Under the pieces are notes generated by a model that worked only from the letters and a program-made list of their open reading frames with translations, was not told where the DNA came from and did not search any database. From contig NZ_CP117416.1 of the NCBI RefSeq assembly GCF_028606985.1, positions 2,766,001-2,830,000 on the forward strand: a stretch of 64,000 bases of DNA, read 5' to 3'. A program made the position numbers and the translations under genes. Shown here in pieces: positions 19,093 to 28,941 of the stretch (position 1 is the stretch's first letter; every line of letters starts with the position of its first letter). The DNA is from Paenibacillus kyungheensis (GTDB taxonomy: Bacteria; Bacillota; Bacilli; Paenibacillales; Paenibacillaceae).

Positions 19093-20805
19093 ATGAAGCT
19101 GATGAAACATTTAAAAGTACAAACCAAAATTATAAGCTTAACGTTACTCAGTGCATTGTTTATGATTATCGTTGGATTTGCAGGTTACAAAACAACGGAT
19201 CTTATGTCTACCGAATCTAATGAAATGTATAACCAGAATGTCCGAGCCATTAGTGATGTAAGTCAGATCATTATTGATAATAGAACAATTGAAGCAGCAT
19301 TACTTGAATTTATTATTACTACAGATAAAGATCGCAATGCAGCATTAGACTCTTCGATCAAAGAACGTTTGACCCAAAATCAAACTTTATATACAGATAT
19401 GAGTACGATCACTCTTACTCCAGAAGCAACCAAGCTCTATGATACTTACAGCAAGTCACTTACAGATTACACTTCCAAAATTGAAGAAGTACTCCAAAAT
19501 GCATCACAAAATAATAACACTGAAGCTTACCGTATCTTCCAAACCGATGTCGAACCATTACGCGTTAGTATGAATGATACAACCAAAGCACTAAATGCTT
19601 TACTAAAAAAAGAAGCACAAAACAATAATGAACAAGCTATACATCTAGCATCTGTTGCCAAATTCGTATTGATTATTGTATTTGTTGCTGGTGCTCTAAT
19701 CTCTGCTCTTGCAGGTCTTTGGATTAGCCGTATAATCAGTCGCCCTCTCAAACAGTTACAACAATTAATGGGTAGTGCTGGTGAAGGTGATCTTACCGTT
19801 AACGGTTCTTATCAATCTCGTGATGAAATTGGACAAGTGACCACTTCATTTAATGCGATGATGACTAATGTAAGAGATATTATCCGTAAAGTTGATGAAA
19901 GTGCGATGACGTTATCTGCTTCTTCAGAAGAATTAACAGCAAGTGCAGATCAGACAGCCCAAGCAGCAGAACATATTGCAGTGGCTACCAATGAAATGTC
20001 TACCGGAATCGAATCTCAAGTCGAATCTGTTAACCAGGTCAACCAATCAATCGGCTTGATGTATGAACGTATGGGTCATGTAGCAGCAATAAGTAACGAA
20101 GTTAATCAAATGACAGAACAAATGAATGCTGATGCCAAAAATGGACTAAGCGAAGTTACCGAGATTACCCAGTTAATTCAAGGTATAGCTCAAGATATGC
20201 AAGATAATCTAGCCGTTATGACTAATTTGAATGACAAATCCAATCAGATTAGTATTGCTTCATCTGCAATTCAACAGATTGCACAACAAACGAATTTGCT
20301 TGCTCTTAACGCTTCGATTGAAGCAGCTCGTGCAGGTGATGCAGGTAGAGGATTTGCGGTAGTTGCTGAAGAAATTCGTAAACTTGCTTCCAGTACAGCG
20401 GATTCTTCTACATTGATCTCTAATATGGTTCAGTCTATTCAACATGATAGTCATATGGCGGTTGAACAGGTTCATAAGTCGTCAGATAGTATTCAAAGTA
20501 CAGTAGCTAGTAGTACTCGTGTAAACACAGCATTTGAAGCGATTCAACATTCTGTTAGTAATACAACAGAGAAAATTATTCGTACAGGTTCTTTGATTCA
20601 AGAAGTTGCTAAGCAATCCGAGACGATTGCAGAAGCTATGGGACATGTAAGTGCAATATCAGAAGAAAGTTCTGCGGGTATCCAACAGACAGGCGCTGCA
20701 AGTGAAGAGCAATTGTCTACAATGGAAGAAGTCTCAAGTGCAGCACGTTATTTGGCTGATTTAGCTGAGAACTTACAAACAACTCTTGCCCGCTTCAAAA
20801 TATAA
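19093..20805 (+). CDS. Methyl-accepting chemotaxis protein (first of tandem pair)
   Basis: A 570-aa transmembrane chemoreceptor. Layout: short cytoplasmic N-terminus, TM1 at about 12-31, an extracellular four-helix-bundle sensor (4HB_MCP type) at about 32-188, TM2 at about 189-212, HAMP at about 213-266, and a cytoplasmic signalling coiled coil to the end. The invariant hairpin tip is [34 protein letters not shown]. It binds CheA/CheW through the tip and is adapted by CheR/CheB. ATG 19093 has GGAATGAG upstream; the second ATG three codons on is also possible. The ligand is unknown. The next gene is a clear paralogue, so the pair arose by duplication. Confidence 0.94.
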   Translation: MKLMKHLKVQTKIISLTLLSALFMIIVGFAGYKTTDLMSTESNEMYNQNVRAISDVSQIIIDNRTIEAALLEFIITTDKDRNAALDSSIKERLTQNQTLYTDMSTITLTPEATKLYDTYSKSLTDYTSKIEEVLQNASQNNNTEAYRIFQTDVEPLRVSMNDTTKALNALLKKEAQNNNEQAIHLASVAKFVLIIVFVAGALISALAGLWISRIISRPLKQLQQLMGSAGEGDLTVNGSYQSRDEIGQVTTSFNAMMTNVRDIIRKVDESAMTLSASSEELTASADQTAQAAEHIAVATNEMSTGIESQVESVNQVNQSIGLMYERMGHVAAISNEVNQMTEQMNADAKNGLSEVTEITQLIQGIAQDMQDNLAVMTNLNDKSNQISIASSAIQQIAQQTNLLALNASIEAARAGDAGRGFAVVAEEIRKLASSTADSSTLISNMVQSIQHDSHMAVEQVHKSSDSIQSTVASSTRVNTAFEAIQHSVSNTTEKIIRTGSLIQEVAKQSETIAEAMGHVSAISEESSAGIQQTGAASEEQLSTMEEVSSAARYLADLAENLQTTLARFKI

Positions 20806-20831
20806 TATATATTCAGTCAGGAGAAAATAGC

Positions 20832-22532
20832 ATGAGAAATTGGAAAGTTAGAACTAAAATCATTACGCTTATTGTAGTAAATCTACTCGTTTTAGTGATG
20901 TTAAGCGCTACAGGCACATTAATGACTAATCAAATGTCCAAAGTCGCTTCAAATATGTACGAAGTCAATATGCGCTCTCTTACGATTATGGATCAAATTA
21001 TTATGAACTATGGTGATAATGCCGCTAGCCTTCTTGAATTAATGCAGACGACTGATCCAACCGTTAATAAAAGTTTGATGAATCAAATTAATGTCACTGC
21101 GGCCAATAATAAAGAACAATTTGAAATGATGGGACAAATGACATTGAGTCCTTCGAATCAAAAGTTAGCCGCTGAACTGGTTCCGTTAGCAACAGCATTT
21201 TCAGAACAACGCGATAAAATCGCCGCATTAGCAGCCGCTAACCAGAATCAACAAGCTTTTCAAGCCTATGCGAATCTTAATAGCCAACGTACTCAGCTAA
21301 ACGAAGTACTGAATGCTATGCGTACTAATCTTATTGATGAAGCAGGCAATGCCAAAGTAGCTGCTGATCAACAATATAGCCAATCCCAATGGATTACAGG
21401 CATTCTATTTGTAATAGGATTGATTATCTCCCTACTACTAGGTGGTTGGATCGTACGCTTGATTGTACGTCCTCTCAACAATGTAACACAATTAATGACT
21501 AATGCTTCAGATGGTGATCTTACAGTTCATTCCGACTACGCATCCCGAGATGAGATTGGTCAATTGTCTGCTGGATTCAATACTATGATATCGAGTATTC
21601 GTGAAATTACGAAAAAAGTAGACGAAAGTGCAATGACTCTCTCTGCTTCATCAGAACAATTAACAGCTAGTGCTGAACAAACAGCCAAAGCTTCTTCCCA
21701 TATTGCTACTTCTTCTGGTGAATTATCAACTGGATTCGAATCTCAAGTCGAAACGGTTAACCAGGTAACGAATGCAACAAATGAAATGACCGATAAAATG
21801 AAACAGTTACAAACAAGCAATAAAAATGTTCAAGCACTTACGAATCATATGGAAGAAACCGCTGGTAATGGAATTAGTGAAGTGCAAGAAATTACCCATT
21901 TGATCAATAATCTGGCAAGTAATATTCAGGATAACTTGAATGTATTGACTAGCTTGAACCAAAAATCAGATGAGATTGGACTAGCTTCACAAGCGATTCA
22001 ACAAATTGCCAAACAAACCAACTTGCTTGCTCTAAATGCTTCAATTGAAGCGGCTCGTGCCGGTGAGTCTGGACGCGGATTTGCAGTCGTTGCAGATGAG
22101 ATTCGCAAACTTGCAGAAGGTGCAGCACAATCTTCTACGCAAATTACAGCATTGATCTCAGATGTACAATCAGAAAGTCAAAAAGCAGTCGAACAAGTTC
22201 ATACGTCTGTAAGTAATGTACAAGCCGGGGTTCAAAGCAGTGAACGTGTAAATGTAGCGTTTGAAGCGATTCGTCAAGCGGTTGCAGATACTGTAGAACA
22301 AATCGGTGGCACACGTTTGATGGTTGGATCTATCACTGTACAATCTCAACAAATCTCTGAAGCGATGGAACATTTAAGTGCTCTATCTGAACAAGGCTCA
22401 GCGGGTATTCAAGAAATGAATGCTGCGAGTGAAGAACAATTATCAACTATGGAAGAAGTATCTGAATCTGCTCGTTACCTCTCTTCACTTGCTGAAGATC
22501 TTCAACAACTATTAGCTGGATTCAAACTTTAA
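20832..22532 (+). CDS. Methyl-accepting chemotaxis protein (second of tandem pair)
   Basis: A 566-aa chemoreceptor with the same domain order as its upstream neighbour: TM1 at about 12-32, 4HB sensor, TM2 at about 188-210, HAMP, signalling domain with tip [34 protein letters not shown]. The ATG at 20832 follows AGGAGA, 26 bp after the first receptor's stop, so the two are cotranscribed. The cytoplasmic parts align almost without gaps (for example [14 protein letters not shown] in both), whereas the sensor domains differ throughout. This suggests duplication followed by sensor divergence. A bidirectional terminator closes the unit. Confidence 0.94.
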   Translation: MRNWKVRTKIITLIVVNLLVLVMLSATGTLMTNQMSKVASNMYEVNMRSLTIMDQIIMNYGDNAASLLELMQTTDPTVNKSLMNQINVTAANNKEQFEMMGQMTLSPSNQKLAAELVPLATAFSEQRDKIAALAAANQNQQAFQAYANLNSQRTQLNEVLNAMRTNLIDEAGNAKVAADQQYSQSQWITGILFVIGLIISLLLGGWIVRLIVRPLNNVTQLMTNASDGDLTVHSDYASRDEIGQLSAGFNTMISSIREITKKVDESAMTLSASSEQLTASAEQTAKASSHIATSSGELSTGFESQVETVNQVTNATNEMTDKMKQLQTSNKNVQALTNHMEETAGNGISEVQEITHLINNLASNIQDNLNVLTSLNQKSDEIGLASQAIQQIAKQTNLLALNASIEAARAGESGRGFAVVADEIRKLAEGAAQSSTQITALISDVQSESQKAVEQVHTSVSNVQAGVQSSERVNVAFEAIRQAVADTVEQIGGTRLMVGSITVQSQQISEAMEHLSALSEQGSAGIQEMNAASEEQLSTMEEVSESARYLSSLAEDLQQLLAGFKL

Positions 22533-22590
22533 TTTGCAACTTGCTTTGGTTACGCTTTGATTTCTTTTTAACTGTCTGCTTTATTATAAA

Positions 22591-22632
22591 AAGGAAGCTC
22601 TCTACAAGATGATGTAGAGAACTTCCTTTCTT
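22591..22632. terminator. Bidirectional terminator between chemoreceptors and kinase-like gene
   Basis: Imperfect stem GGAAGCTCTCTACA / TGTAGAGAACTTCC with a 6-base loop. It has T-rich flanks on the plus strand (TTTCTTTTTTTT) and on the minus strand (TTTTTATA), serving the two convergent units. Confidence 0.9.
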
Positions 22633-22636
22633 TTTT

Positions 22637-23317
22637 TTATTTCATATATTTAGAGAACAGTTCGCCTGCTCTTTTCGCAAATTCTTCAAGATCGATATTC
22701 GTTTTACCTAGACGTGAATACCAATTTTTGACCGTATCGAGTACCCATGACGGAATACTTTTCCCGGATATCCGACTATAAAATTGATAATATGCCCATA
22801 CGAGATGATCCCAGCGCTTATCATCACCTTTTTGAATATATTCAGACACATCAATTACTTTAGCATGTCCATTTTGTACAATTACATTTTTTAAATGAAT
22901 ATCCCGCGGATTCAGACCAATGCTACGTACATACTCTCTAGCAGCTTCTACATCCAAAATGACTTGCTCGGGAACTTCAATCCCTTGTAACAAACAATCT
23001 TGTAGTGTCGGCCCTTCTTCATAACTCATTACCAGATAGTTCGTACCTCTACCATAACAGGTCGGAAAATAAGGTGAACCTGCTAATCGCTCATATACAA
23101 ATACTTCAGATTGAATTTTATCAATCGCTTCCGGTGTAAACAGCTTAAAGGCATACTCAGGAACTTGATCATACGTAAATACAGCCGCATCTGTTCCTAT
23201 CCCTATACATCGTGCTCCATCTGCATAACCAGATATAACTACCGGATCATTATCATCACTACCACTGACACCTATGCGGCGTAATGCTTCTTCTGCTACT
23301 CTCCAATCGGATACCAT
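22637..23317 (-). CDS. Serine/threonine-kinase-like protein (YrzF/YbdM-like)
   Basis: A small 226-aa protein with a reduced protein-kinase fold. An ATP-pocket lysine is visible in EYAFKLFTPEA, a catalytic loop of the form D-x-H-x-K-N in NPRDIHLKNVIV, and a metal-binding Asp in VIDVSEY, which replaces DFG. These are the arrangements seen in RIO/ABC1-like and bacterial YrzF/YbdM kinases. The C-terminal lobe is short. It follows GAGAGGGG at ATG 23317. It is convergent with the chemoreceptors but not obviously functionally linked. Whether it phosphorylates protein or a small molecule is unknown. Confidence 0.75.
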   Translation of the reverse strand: MVSDWRVAEEALRRIGVSGSDDNDPVVISGYADGARCIGIGTDAAVFTYDQVPEYAFKLFTPEAIDKIQSEVFVYERLAGSPYFPTCYGRGTNYLVMSYEEGPTLQDCLLQGIEVPEQVILDVEAAREYVRSIGLNPRDIHLKNVIVQNGHAKVIDVSEYIQKGDDKRWDHLVWAYYQFYSRISGKSIPSWVLDTVKNWYSRLGKTNIDLEEFAKRAGELFSKYMK

Positions 23318-23553
23318 CCAGATTGCCCCTCTCTTACCTCACATCAACCGATAACGGATTCATAATAAATATATCAATTTATACAGTATTCTAGACCATT
23401 TTTTTAAAGAAACCAAATTTTATTTTTGGATATGGAAATTTATACATTTATACATTTTGTTTTCTTTGTGAATAGATTCCTGTAAAATAGATAAGACGGA
23501 TCATAAAATGATTCTTTGACACATTTTTGTATTTGAAATGGAGGAATTTATCA

Positions 23554-24786
23554 ATGTCAGATTTTCAGAGCAAATTAGAACAGTACGCCGAACTTGCGGT
23601 ACGTGTCGGTGTTAATATACAGCCAGGTCAGCGTTTGGTGATCAATGCTTCGATTGATGCTGTTGAATTTGTACGTGTAGTGACCAAAAAAGCATATGAA
23701 GCTGGTGCTGTTCTTGTTAAAGTCAATTGGAGTGATGATCAAATCGCACGTATGCGTTATGATTTGGCTCCAGATGAATCATTTGAAATTGGTCCAAAAT
23801 GGTATGCTGCTGAAATGGAAGAACTTGCAGTAGATGGCGGAGCGATTTTGCATGTCGTTTCAGATGATCCTGATTTGCTCAAAGGAGTTAATCCAGAACG
23901 CATTTCTACCTATCAAATGACTGCAAATAAAGCATTAGCTAAATATCGTGAATATGTACAATCTGAAAAATTAAGCTGGTCGATTGTTGCTGTACCTTCA
24001 GAAGCTTGGGCTGCTAAAGTATTCCCGGATGTAGCTAAAGAAGAACAAGTATCTGCTATGTGGGATGCGATCCTCAAAGCAGTACGTGTAGGTAATGGCG
24101 ATGCGATCGAAGCATGGGAAAAACATGTTGAATTATTAAATACCAAATCCAAATATCTAAATGATAAAGCATACAAACAATTACATTATGTTGCACCTGG
24201 AACAGACTTAACGATTGGACTTCCTGAAGGTCATCTATGGGCAGCAGCAGAAAGTACAAGCGAACGTGGATTTACATTTATGGCAAATATGCCAACAGAA
24301 GAAGTATTTACAGCTCCACTGAAAAGTGATGTTAATGGCTATGTAAGTAGCACTAAGCCATTAAGTTATGGTGGTAACATTATCGACAACTTCAAATTAA
24401 CATTCAAAGACGGTCGTATTGTAGGTATAGAAGCACAGCAAGGACAAGATACATTAGAGCGTCTGGTAAGTATGGATGAAGGTTCTCACTATCTTGGTGA
24501 AGTTGCATTAGTGCCTCACAAATCACCGATCTCTGAGTCCAATATTCTTTATTACAATACATTGTTTGATGAGAACGCTTCGAATCACCTTGCGATCGGT
24601 AGTGCATACGCATTTAACTTGATCGGTGGTAAAGAATTGTCTCGTGATGAATTGAATGAACGTGGACTGAATAACAGTCTTACTCATGTCGACTTTATGA
24701 TTGGTTCCGGTGAAATGGATATCTATGGTATCACTAAAGACGGCGAAAAAGAACCTGTATTCCGTCAAGGCGAATGGGCATTTTAA
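23554..24786 (+). CDS. ampS: M29 aminopeptidase (AmpS family)
   Basis: A 410-aa two-metal aminopeptidase of family M29 that removes N-terminal residues from peptides in the cytosol. Family features include IQPGQRLVINASIDAVEFVR near the N-terminus, KLTFKDGRIV, LGEVALVPHKSPIS (metal-binding Glu), NTLFDENASNHLAIGSAY and THVDFMIGSGEMDIYG (His/Asp ligands). The frame opens nine codons earlier with TTG, but GGAGG precedes ATG 23554 at the right distance. It is monocistronic, closed by a perfect hairpin at 24840. The sequence is intact and the assignment secure. Confidence 0.94.
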   Translation: MSDFQSKLEQYAELAVRVGVNIQPGQRLVINASIDAVEFVRVVTKKAYEAGAVLVKVNWSDDQIARMRYDLAPDESFEIGPKWYAAEMEELAVDGGAILHVVSDDPDLLKGVNPERISTYQMTANKALAKYREYVQSEKLSWSIVAVPSEAWAAKVFPDVAKEEQVSAMWDAILKAVRVGNGDAIEAWEKHVELLNTKSKYLNDKAYKQLHYVAPGTDLTIGLPEGHLWAAAESTSERGFTFMANMPTEEVFTAPLKSDVNGYVSSTKPLSYGGNIIDNFKLTFKDGRIVGIEAQQGQDTLERLVSMDEGSHYLGEVALVPHKSPISESNILYYNTLFDENASNHLAIGSAYAFNLIGGKELSRDELNERGLNNSLTHVDFMIGSGEMDIYGITKDGEKEPVFRQGEWAF

Positions 24787-24839
24787 TGTTATTTCTTTGA
24801 TTATCTATCCGTAGTGTGTTCATTCATATGAATAACGAT

Positions 24840-24880
24840 AAAAGACCTGTCATTTGTGATATGACAGGTCTTTTATTATA
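24840..24880 (+). terminator. Terminator of the ampS gene
   Basis: Stem AAAAGACCTGTCA / TGACAGGTCTTTT followed by ATTATAATTATT; the stem is long and perfect. Confidence 0.85.
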
Positions 24881-24953
24881 ATTATTTCAGCACATTTTCT
24901 CACAATACATAGAACCAAAGATATTTCAGAGTTGAAAGGAATGAATACACGCT

Positions 24954-25541
24954 ATGCAATATTATGTTTTGGAATATCAGTATCCACGCAAAGGATTTAT
25001 TTCAGGAGGAGCTACATTCCTGCCTGCACTGGATCAATATTATGATCCAGACCACACAGAATTACCAACACATACGACTGCTGAAGTCATCTTGGATTCT
25101 AACTTGAGAAAAATGGATGTTGATTTCTTCTATACGGGTAATAGAGCTACTGTTGTATCCGATGCATGGAAGCAACTGCTAGAACAATGGAATGTAGTCG
25201 CACAGTTTATCCCTGCACAGATATACTATTATAATCAGGAGCCTGTACCGGGAACATACTGGATTGCTCATCGATTAAAGTCTCTCGATTGTGTCGATTA
25301 CGAACAATCTCAATATGCTGGCAAGAAACTGGTTCTACGCTCTATCGAGCAACCACCTCGCCGCATAGCCAAAGGATTTGAGCAAATTATACTGGATGAA
25401 CAAAAAATCAAACAAGATGAATTTTTCACACTAGAATATACATACATTTCGAATCCGATCATTTCTGAGAAGCTATATCAGGAGATCCAAAAACACAAAT
25501 TAAAAATTCATGCAACACCGATTGAGCAGTTCAGACCTTAA
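24954..25541 (+). CDS. Imm11 (DUF1629)-like protein, possible orphan immunity factor
   Basis: A 195-aa soluble protein without signal peptide or TM. The order of its segments, an MQYYVLEYQYP start, central VVAQFIPAQIYYYN, GTYWIAHRLKSLDCVDYEQSQY and a C-terminal VSNPIISEKLYQEIQKH-like stretch (here ISNPIISEKLYQEIQKHKLK), resembles the Imm11/DUF1629 immunity family of polymorphic toxin systems. No toxin gene lies beside it. ATG 24954 is 14-15 bases from GAAAGGA, a long spacing. It sits between ampS and the convergent DAHP-synthase-like gene. The family assignment is by pattern memory and moderate. Confidence 0.55.
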   Translation: MQYYVLEYQYPRKGFISGGATFLPALDQYYDPDHTELPTHTTAEVILDSNLRKMDVDFFYTGNRATVVSDAWKQLLEQWNVVAQFIPAQIYYYNQEPVPGTYWIAHRLKSLDCVDYEQSQYAGKKLVLRSIEQPPRRIAKGFEQIILDEQKIKQDEFFTLEYTYISNPIISEKLYQEIQKHKLKIHATPIEQFRP

Positions 25542-25575
25542 CTTTTCGATAATACTCAATACCGATCGATCTTTG

Positions 25576-26427
25576 TTAATTCTTCATCCGGCTCATTCGT
25601 CGTCCACATACCAGTGCAAGCATCCGTACATCATGCATTAATGCGGCATATTCTTCTGTTGATAAAGCTTGAGTCGGTGTAGGATAGGTGCTGGCTTGAT
25701 TATTTTCAGCCGTAGACTTCAATTCTAATAATAATCCATCCGCTCCTACTGCTACACAGGCTTTGGTCAGTGAGTTAAGCGTATTTCCATTAGAGATACA
25801 ATGTACAGGATAAGCAATAACAGGTAGATGAGTTAATTGGCGCAATTCTGGAATCGCAGCTATATCTAGCGAGTTATATTGTATATTTTCAAAAGGGCAC
25901 ATACTTCCTTCACATAAAATAATATTGGGGTTACCATGAGATAATAAATATTCAGCGGCTCCTAACAAATCTTCATACGAATCTTGATGGCTACGCTTCA
26001 AAATAATCGGGCGCTTCACACTACTTAATCGGCGTAATAATAATTGATTACGTAGTAAACGAATATCAATAGCAATCAGATCCGCATATTCTTCACATAT
26101 TTTCAATTGTTCATGAGCTGTTACTTCGAGCATTGTCAGTAGTCCATATTGATTGGCTACACGTTGTAATATACTCATTTTACGAAATGGAATGCCTTCA
26201 TTCTGCTCTTTCCAATGACCGGCGATGATTTGTGCTCCTGAACGACTAATCGCAGCGGCATCTTGCTCCATTTCGATTCTTGATTCTGCTTCTGTCGACA
26301 CAATCGCTACAAAGCGCCCCCCACCAAACTGTACTTCTCCTATTCGAATAATACTGTCTGGTTGTTCAGGCTTGCGCAAAGATAATGTATAAAACGCATG
26401 GTGAAATGCGGGAAGAGAGATATTCAT
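25576..26427 (-). CDS. DAHP-synthase-like (type I/KDO8PS fold) protein, catalytic residues altered
   Basis: A 283-aa protein that aligns end to end with the AroF/AroG-type DAHP synthase barrel: GLLTMLEVTAHEQL, RPIILKRSHQDSYEDLLGAAEYLL, NPNIILCEG, NSLDIAAIPELRQLTHLPVI, GADGLLLEL. Several catalytic elements are changed. The metal-ligand Cys of AGPC is replaced (VAIVSTEA), KPRTS becomes KEQNE, GARN becomes AIDIR, CERG becomes CEGS, DPSH becomes YPVH, and the final Asp ligand is not evident. His and Glu ligands appear kept. ATG 26427 follows GAAAGGAAG. A strong Fur box lies 70-90 bp upstream, so iron limitation should induce it. It may be a pseudoenzyme or have altered activity. Confidence 0.8.
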   Translation of the reverse strand: MNISLPAFHHAFYTLSLRKPEQPDSIIRIGEVQFGGGRFVAIVSTEAESRIEMEQDAAAISRSGAQIIAGHWKEQNEGIPFRKMSILQRVANQYGLLTMLEVTAHEQLKICEEYADLIAIDIRLLRNQLLLRRLSSVKRPIILKRSHQDSYEDLLGAAEYLLSHGNPNIILCEGSMCPFENIQYNSLDIAAIPELRQLTHLPVIAYPVHCISNGNTLNSLTKACVAVGADGLLLELKSTAENNQASTYPTPTQALSTEEYAALMHDVRMLALVCGRRMSRMKN

Positions 26428-26495
26428 TTCAACGCTTCCTTTCAGAAATAATAATTCGAATAGCAATAATCAAGTTTACTTTTCTTTCTCTAATT

Positions 26496-26514
26496 GAAAA
26501 TGATTATCATTATC
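26496..26514 (-). promoter_or_regulatory. Fur box upstream of DAHP-synthase-like gene
   Basis: 19-bp site GAAAATGAT-T-ATCATTATC, a 9-1-9 inverted repeat with 8 of 9 positions symmetric. It differs from the classical Fur consensus (GATAATGAT-A/T-ATCATTATC) at one arm position. It lies 69 bp before the start codon, in the promoter region. Confidence 0.85.
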
Positions 26515-26555
26515 AAATTATAAGATGAACATATCGCTTTTGCAAGATCAGAGCA

Positions 26556-26594
26556 CAAAAAAAGTGCAGACTCCACAAGGAATCTACACTTTTA
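26556..26594 (-). terminator. Terminator of the Zn-alcohol dehydrogenase gene
   Basis: Imperfect stem AAAGTGTAGATTCC / GGAGTCTGCACTTT with a 4-base loop, then TTTT on the minus strand. Confidence 0.85.
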
Positions 26595-26645
26595 TAATCG
26601 ATGAGATACATATTGTTAACGGCTAGTCTACTGATTAATAACCTA

Positions 26646-27788
26646 TTATGGTTTCAGTACGACTTTGATACAGTTCTCTTCTTTGCTATCAAACACATGA
26701 TAACCATGCTCTGCTTCATCCAAAGAAAGACGATGAGTGATAATATCAGCAGCGCTGAACTGTCCTGTTTGAATTTGTTTGAACAACTCTGGCATATAGT
26801 GAACTACAGGTGCTTGACCCATTTTCAACTGAATATTACGTTCAAATAAGTGACCTAGTGGGAATTGGTTATAGTTCAATCCATATACCCCTGTTAATTG
26901 AATCGTACCGAATTTGCGTACTACATTACTTGCTAATTGGAAAGCTCCTAGTGAACCGCCTTGAATTTTCAAAGCAGTTTCTACTTTCTCAATCGTTGAT
27001 TTCTCTGCATCTAGACCTACACAGTCGATAACAACGTCTGCTCCACCGCTTGTAAGTTCAATCAGATATTGATCTGCATCGCCTACATCTTTGAAGTTAA
27101 CCGTTTCTACATTATTAGTACGCTTCGCATGAGCTAGACGATAATCGATATGATCGACAGCGATAACGCGTTTTGCTCCTTTTTGCCAAGCGAATTTTTG
27201 AGTGATTAAGCCGATTGGACCGCAACCAAGTACGATAACCGTATCGCCTTTTTTCACGCCAGCGCTTTCAACACTCCAGTACGCCGTTGGGATAACGTCA
27301 GACAAGAATAGCACGTCTTCATCAGGAACTTCCAAACTATCTGGAATAACAAATGGTAAGAAGTTACCGTATGGTACACGTAAGTATTCTGCTTGTCCAC
27401 CAGCGAATCCGCCATAAGTATTGGAATAACCGAACATTGCGCCTGTATCTTTTTCAGGATTCTCATTTGCATTATCACATTGACTTTCCATTTCGTTTTT
27501 ACAGAAGAAACATTCACCACAAGATACGTTAAAAGGAATAATAACACGATCGCCTTTTTTCACTTTGGTTACTTCTGGCCCTACTTCTTCTACGATTCCC
27601 ATTGGCTCATGTCCGATAACATAATCTCCATCCATACCCGGGATATTACCATTAAATATATGCAAATCAGATCCGCAAATTGCTGTAGATGTAATACGGA
27701 TTAGAACATCATCTTGTTTTTGTAACTTCGCATCTTCTACCTCTTTGACTTTAACTTTACGCTTACCTTGGTATGTTAGTGCTTTCAC
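26646..27788 (-). CDS. Zinc-dependent alcohol dehydrogenase (formaldehyde-dehydrogenase-like MDR)
   Basis: A 380-aa medium-chain dehydrogenase. Catalytic zinc ligands: Cys in STAICGSDLH and His-Glu in VIGHEPMG. A structural zinc lobe is formed by CGECFFCKNEMESQC. The NAD(P) site is VIVLGCGPIGLITQ. The insert near residue 105-130 (NPEKDTGAMFGYSNTYGGFAGGQAEYL) is typical of glutathione-independent formaldehyde dehydrogenase-like enzymes common in Bacilli, often stress-induced. The start is GTG at 27788 behind AAAGGGGAG; an overlapping ATG one base pair earlier is out of frame and hits a stop at once. It is monocistronic. The substrate is uncertain. Confidence 0.9.
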   Translation of the reverse strand: MKALTYQGKRKVKVKEVEDAKLQKQDDVLIRITSTAICGSDLHIFNGNIPGMDGDYVIGHEPMGIVEEVGPEVTKVKKGDRVIIPFNVSCGECFFCKNEMESQCDNANENPEKDTGAMFGYSNTYGGFAGGQAEYLRVPYGNFLPFVIPDSLEVPDEDVLFLSDVIPTAYWSVESAGVKKGDTVIVLGCGPIGLITQKFAWQKGAKRVIAVDHIDYRLAHAKRTNNVETVNFKDVGDADQYLIELTSGGADVVIDCVGLDAEKSTIEKVETALKIQGGSLGAFQLASNVVRKFGTIQLTGVYGLNYNQFPLGHLFERNIQLKMGQAPVVHYMPELFKQIQTGQFSAADIITHRLSLDEAEHGYHVFDSKEENCIKVVLKP

Positions 27789-27961
27789 ATTAATTCTCCC
27801 CTTTCAAATTTTAATGTTGCTAGTTTTGTATTAACCAAACTTTCCCTTTTATTAACAAGCGATTGATTTTGAGTGTAGTAGGGTAATTGGAGAATAGATT
27901 ATACAAACTAACATATACTTAATAACTTGACGATAACTCGTTTTGAAAGGGGCAATATCCA

Positions 27962-28741
27962 ATGAAACATTTAACATCTGCACAAATTGAGGAATTGAAA
28001 AATAGTCTTTTAGAAGATAAAGAGGCACTTGAACGCCATTTTAATATGGAAAATGATACAACTGATGGCCAAGTTGAATCTGAGCTTGATTCTACGGGTG
28101 AATTGTCTTCTGTAGATAACCACCCTGCTGATTTGGGTACAGAAACATATGAGCGTGAACGTGATATGGCTATCGACGACAATATGGATGATAAGCTAGA
28201 TCAAGTCAATGCTGCACTACAACGTATCGAAGATGGCACATATGGAGTCAGTGAAATTAGTGGTGAGCAAATTCCTTTTGAACGTCTACAAGCACTGCCT
28301 TATACGACTATGTTAGTCGGTGAAAGTGCTGAAGAAGGCGGCGGTGTGAATGATTACCGTCCTATCGAGGAAGATTTGATTACACCTGCTGCTAAAGGTG
28401 CTGGTGAAAACCGTCAAAGTCATACCGGTAAATTCGATGATGCTGGCGCATGGCAAGCTGTCGAAGAATATGGTGTAGCTGATTCACCTGCAATGTCTAC
28501 ACAACGTGATGTAGAAAGCTACAACGAACTTGCTGAAGGTGGAGAAAATAAAGACACTGGCACTGTAGAAGATATTGAGAAGTTTGCTGGTAACGATATT
28601 GAAGGCGGTCAACGTCATGTACAGCGTGGTGAAGATTTAGACCGTTATGTAGCTGATGATGAAGGCGATACCGAGTTACAGGTAACGGAAGAGGACGAAG
28701 AAATCGACGCTGAAAGCGAAGATGCAGATCGTCGTCGCTAA
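27962..28741 (+). CDS. YteA/TraR-DksA-like protein lacking zinc-finger cysteines
   Basis: A 259-aa, very acidic protein of the YteA family found in sporulating Bacilli. The N-terminal coiled coil (about 5-95) contains SSVDNHPADLGTETYERERD, the family's hallmark. It is followed by the remnant of the DksA-type zinc finger, DGTYGVSEISGEQIPFERLQALP, in which the cysteines are replaced; the whole protein has no Cys. The second half is rich in Asp/Glu/Gly and probably disordered. ATG 27962 follows GAAAGGGG. It likely acts on RNA polymerase or as a sporulation factor, but function is not established. It is monocistronic. Confidence 0.85.
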   Translation: MKHLTSAQIEELKNSLLEDKEALERHFNMENDTTDGQVESELDSTGELSSVDNHPADLGTETYERERDMAIDDNMDDKLDQVNAALQRIEDGTYGVSEISGEQIPFERLQALPYTTMLVGESAEEGGGVNDYRPIEEDLITPAAKGAGENRQSHTGKFDDAGAWQAVEEYGVADSPAMSTQRDVESYNELAEGGENKDTGTVEDIEKFAGNDIEGGQRHVQRGEDLDRYVADDEGDTELQVTEEDEEIDAESEDADRRR

Positions 28742-28796
28742 GTCGTTACATCGTTATAATGAATTTTATACTTCATTTTTAAGTATATAAATATAA

Positions 28797-28846
28797 AAAA
28801 TAGCCACAACTCTCTTCTATTTCTGTTAAGAGGGTTGTGGCTATTT
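28797..28846. terminator. Terminator between yteA-like gene and convergent MATE gene
   Basis: Stem AAAATAGCCACAAC with its exact complement plus an extra CTCTT/AAGAG layer around an 11-base loop, flanked by A- and T-runs. Confidence 0.85.
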
Positions 28847-28941
28847 TAGTGTTTACTTTTATACTTCTACTCTTCTATTCTATACGTTGTTATCATTTTT
28901 ATATTAACATATCAACTTTTCTATTCTTTATCTGGTTTCTT

